DNA of 61,764 bases from Bacteroidota bacterium (GTDB lineage: Bacteria > Bacteroidota > Bacteroidia > Chitinophagales > Chitinophagaceae). The DNA is taken from the NCBI GenBank assembly GCA_947460175.1, contig CANHGW010000013.1, forward strand, positions 1-61,764. Direction: 5' to 3'. The notes under the pieces are model-generated. The model was not told the DNA's origin. It saw only the letters and a list, made by a program, of their open reading frames with translations, and ran no database searches. Positions 60,844 to 61,764 of the stretch are shown piece by piece. Within the stretch, counting starts at the first letter, position 1. Each line of letters begins with the position of its first letter. A program made the position numbers and the translations under genes.

Positions 60844-61761
60844 ATGATTAAAACAATGTTCGGTCTTATCGCTACGTTGATTGCTATACCGGTAGCTGCA
60901 TTTTACGTTGGCGACCCACTCAATGATCAACAATATCATATGCTCAAAGTGGCAACCATCATTATGCTGATTGCAGCATTTAGTTGTTTTATAGTAAGTG
61001 AAATTACACGCAACTGCAGTCAAGTAGATAAACTATGGAGCACTATCCCCATTCTCTATACTTGGTATTTTGCGTATGCTTCTTATTGGCATTCTCGTAC
61101 AGTCATTATGGCCATTCTTACTACACTTTGGGCTATTCGATTGACCTATAATTTTTCTCGTCGTGGTGGGTATCATTTGATACCATGGAAAGGACATGAA
61201 GATTATCGATGGGAAGTATTACGTCAGAATCCAGCCTTACAAGGCCGTTTTAAGTGGGCTATGTTCAATTTGTTTTTCATATCCATTTACCAACAAAGTT
61301 TGATTTTGTTATTTACATTACCATCTCTCCTATCTGCATTTGGGAAAAATCAATCATTGACGTTTATGGATTTAATCGCAGGTGGTTTGTTTATACTATT
61401 TCTGATATTGGAAACTATAGCTGATCAACAACAATATAATTATCAACAAGAAAAACATAAACGAATCAATGAAAACCAACCACTTACTCCCCCATACTCT
61501 GATGGTTTTGTACGTAGTGGATTATGGAAATATGTCCGCCATCCAAACTATGCAAGTGAACAAGCAATATGGCTAAGTTTTTATCTTTTTAGTGTTGCAG
61601 CTACTGGTAATTGGCTCAATTGGAGTTTGATGGGTGGCATTTTATTGATTTTATTATTTATAGGTAGTTCAAACTTTAGCGAAGAAATTTCTGCCAAAAA
61701 ATACAATGGATACAAAGATTATCAAAAATCAGTTCCTCGGTTTATACCTAAGTTATGGTAA
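60844..61761 (+). CDS. DUF1295 / steroid 5-alpha reductase-like membrane protein
   Basis: A 305-residue protein with about 6-7 membrane helices. The C-terminal region GLWKYVRHPNYASEQAIWLSFYLF and SAKKYNGYKDYQKSVPRFIP matches DUF1295 and the related isoprenylcysteine methyltransferase/steroid reductase fold, with NADPH-site residues. The substrate is unknown. Gene is complete: the stop at 61759-61761 is 3 bp from the window end. Its leader holds no standard promoter box that I can see. Confidence 0.88.
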   Translation: MIKTMFGLIATLIAIPVAAFYVGDPLNDQQYHMLKVATIIMLIAAFSCFIVSEITRNCSQVDKLWSTIPILYTWYFAYASYWHSRTVIMAILTTLWAIRLTYNFSRRGGYHLIPWKGHEDYRWEVLRQNPALQGRFKWAMFNLFFISIYQQSLILLFTLPSLLSAFGKNQSLTFMDLIAGGLFILFLILETIADQQQYNYQQEKHKRINENQPLTPPYSDGFVRSGLWKYVRHPNYASEQAIWLSFYLFSVAATGNWLNWSLMGGILLILLFIGSSNFSEEISAKKYNGYKDYQKSVPRFIPKLW

Positions 61762-61764
61762 AAA

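Overview
This AT-rich window carries 50 protein-coding genes (two of them short genes of 51 and 54 codons), one probable pseudogene and one gene running off the left edge. No rRNA, tRNA, CRISPR array, insertion sequence or prophage was recognised. The organism is almost certainly a member of the Bacteroidota. Evidence: type IX secretion C-terminal sorting domains (YPNP-type tails) on two secreted proteins; recurrent Bacteroidota promoter elements (TTTG, about 19-20 bp, then TAnnTTTG) with very short leaders and few Shine-Dalgarno sites; and family content typical of the phylum (S46 dipeptidyl-peptidase, DUF4293 protein, very large TamB, fused isobutyryl-CoA mutase, eukaryote-type isocitrate dehydrogenase). 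A chitinophaga- or saprospira-like lineage is plausible, but order cannot be fixed from the sequence.

Layout. 1-11.9 kb: a truncated small membrane protein, a secreted protein of unknown role, a giant type IX-secreted Ig-like/SprB-repeat surface protein, queG, a Prc/CtpA-type periplasmic protease, and a putative HTH protein paired with a BtrH-like papain-fold protein. 11.9-19.3 kb: a leftward operon of tamB, a small membrane protein, a BtuF-like protein without a signal peptide, and a GT-C glycosyltransferase-like membrane protein. 19.4-23.9 kb: a lipoprotein, an S46 peptidase with a DPP11-type specificity residue, thymidine kinase (divergent, overlapping promoters) and a DbpA-like RNA helicase. 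24-31.6 kb: the IcmF mutase fusion, a DUF4160/DUF2442 pair, an S9 peptidase and two membrane proteins. 31.7-38.2 kb: GH20 hexosaminidase, GT2 glycosyltransferase, threonine aldolase, a lipoprotein, an SGNH hydrolase and a hotdog-fold protein with a small membrane partner. 38.3-44.9 kb: katG, an M42 aminopeptidase, an outer-membrane porin, DUF4293 and a solitary nuoF. 45.1-48.7 kb: a secreted PHP-type metallohydrolase, a 54-residue membrane protein and a methylcrotonyl-CoA carboxylase beta-type subunit. 48.7-51.2 kb: a GC-rich, repeat-like and decayed island with a DUF1801 gene broken by a GC-rich palindrome, followed by two VOC proteins and an NTF2-like lipoprotein. 51.4-61.8 kb: icd, a GT-C/TPR fusion, three overlapping genes for GDP-heptose synthesis (gmhA, hddC, a gmhB-like phosphatase), a BNR-repeat secreted protein, a second DEAD-box helicase and a DUF1295 membrane protein.

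How it fits together: the set suits a free-living heterotroph that degrades peptides (S46, S9, M42, Prc) and amino-sugar glycans (GH20), builds a heptose-containing surface glycan, and handles branched-chain acyl-CoA (IcmF, MCC-type carboxylase). The most unusual stretch is 48.8-49.3 kb. The most promising poorly described gene set is the HTH/BtrH pair at 9.8-11.2 kb. Four convergent gene pairs abut or overlap at their stop codons with no room for an ordinary terminator.
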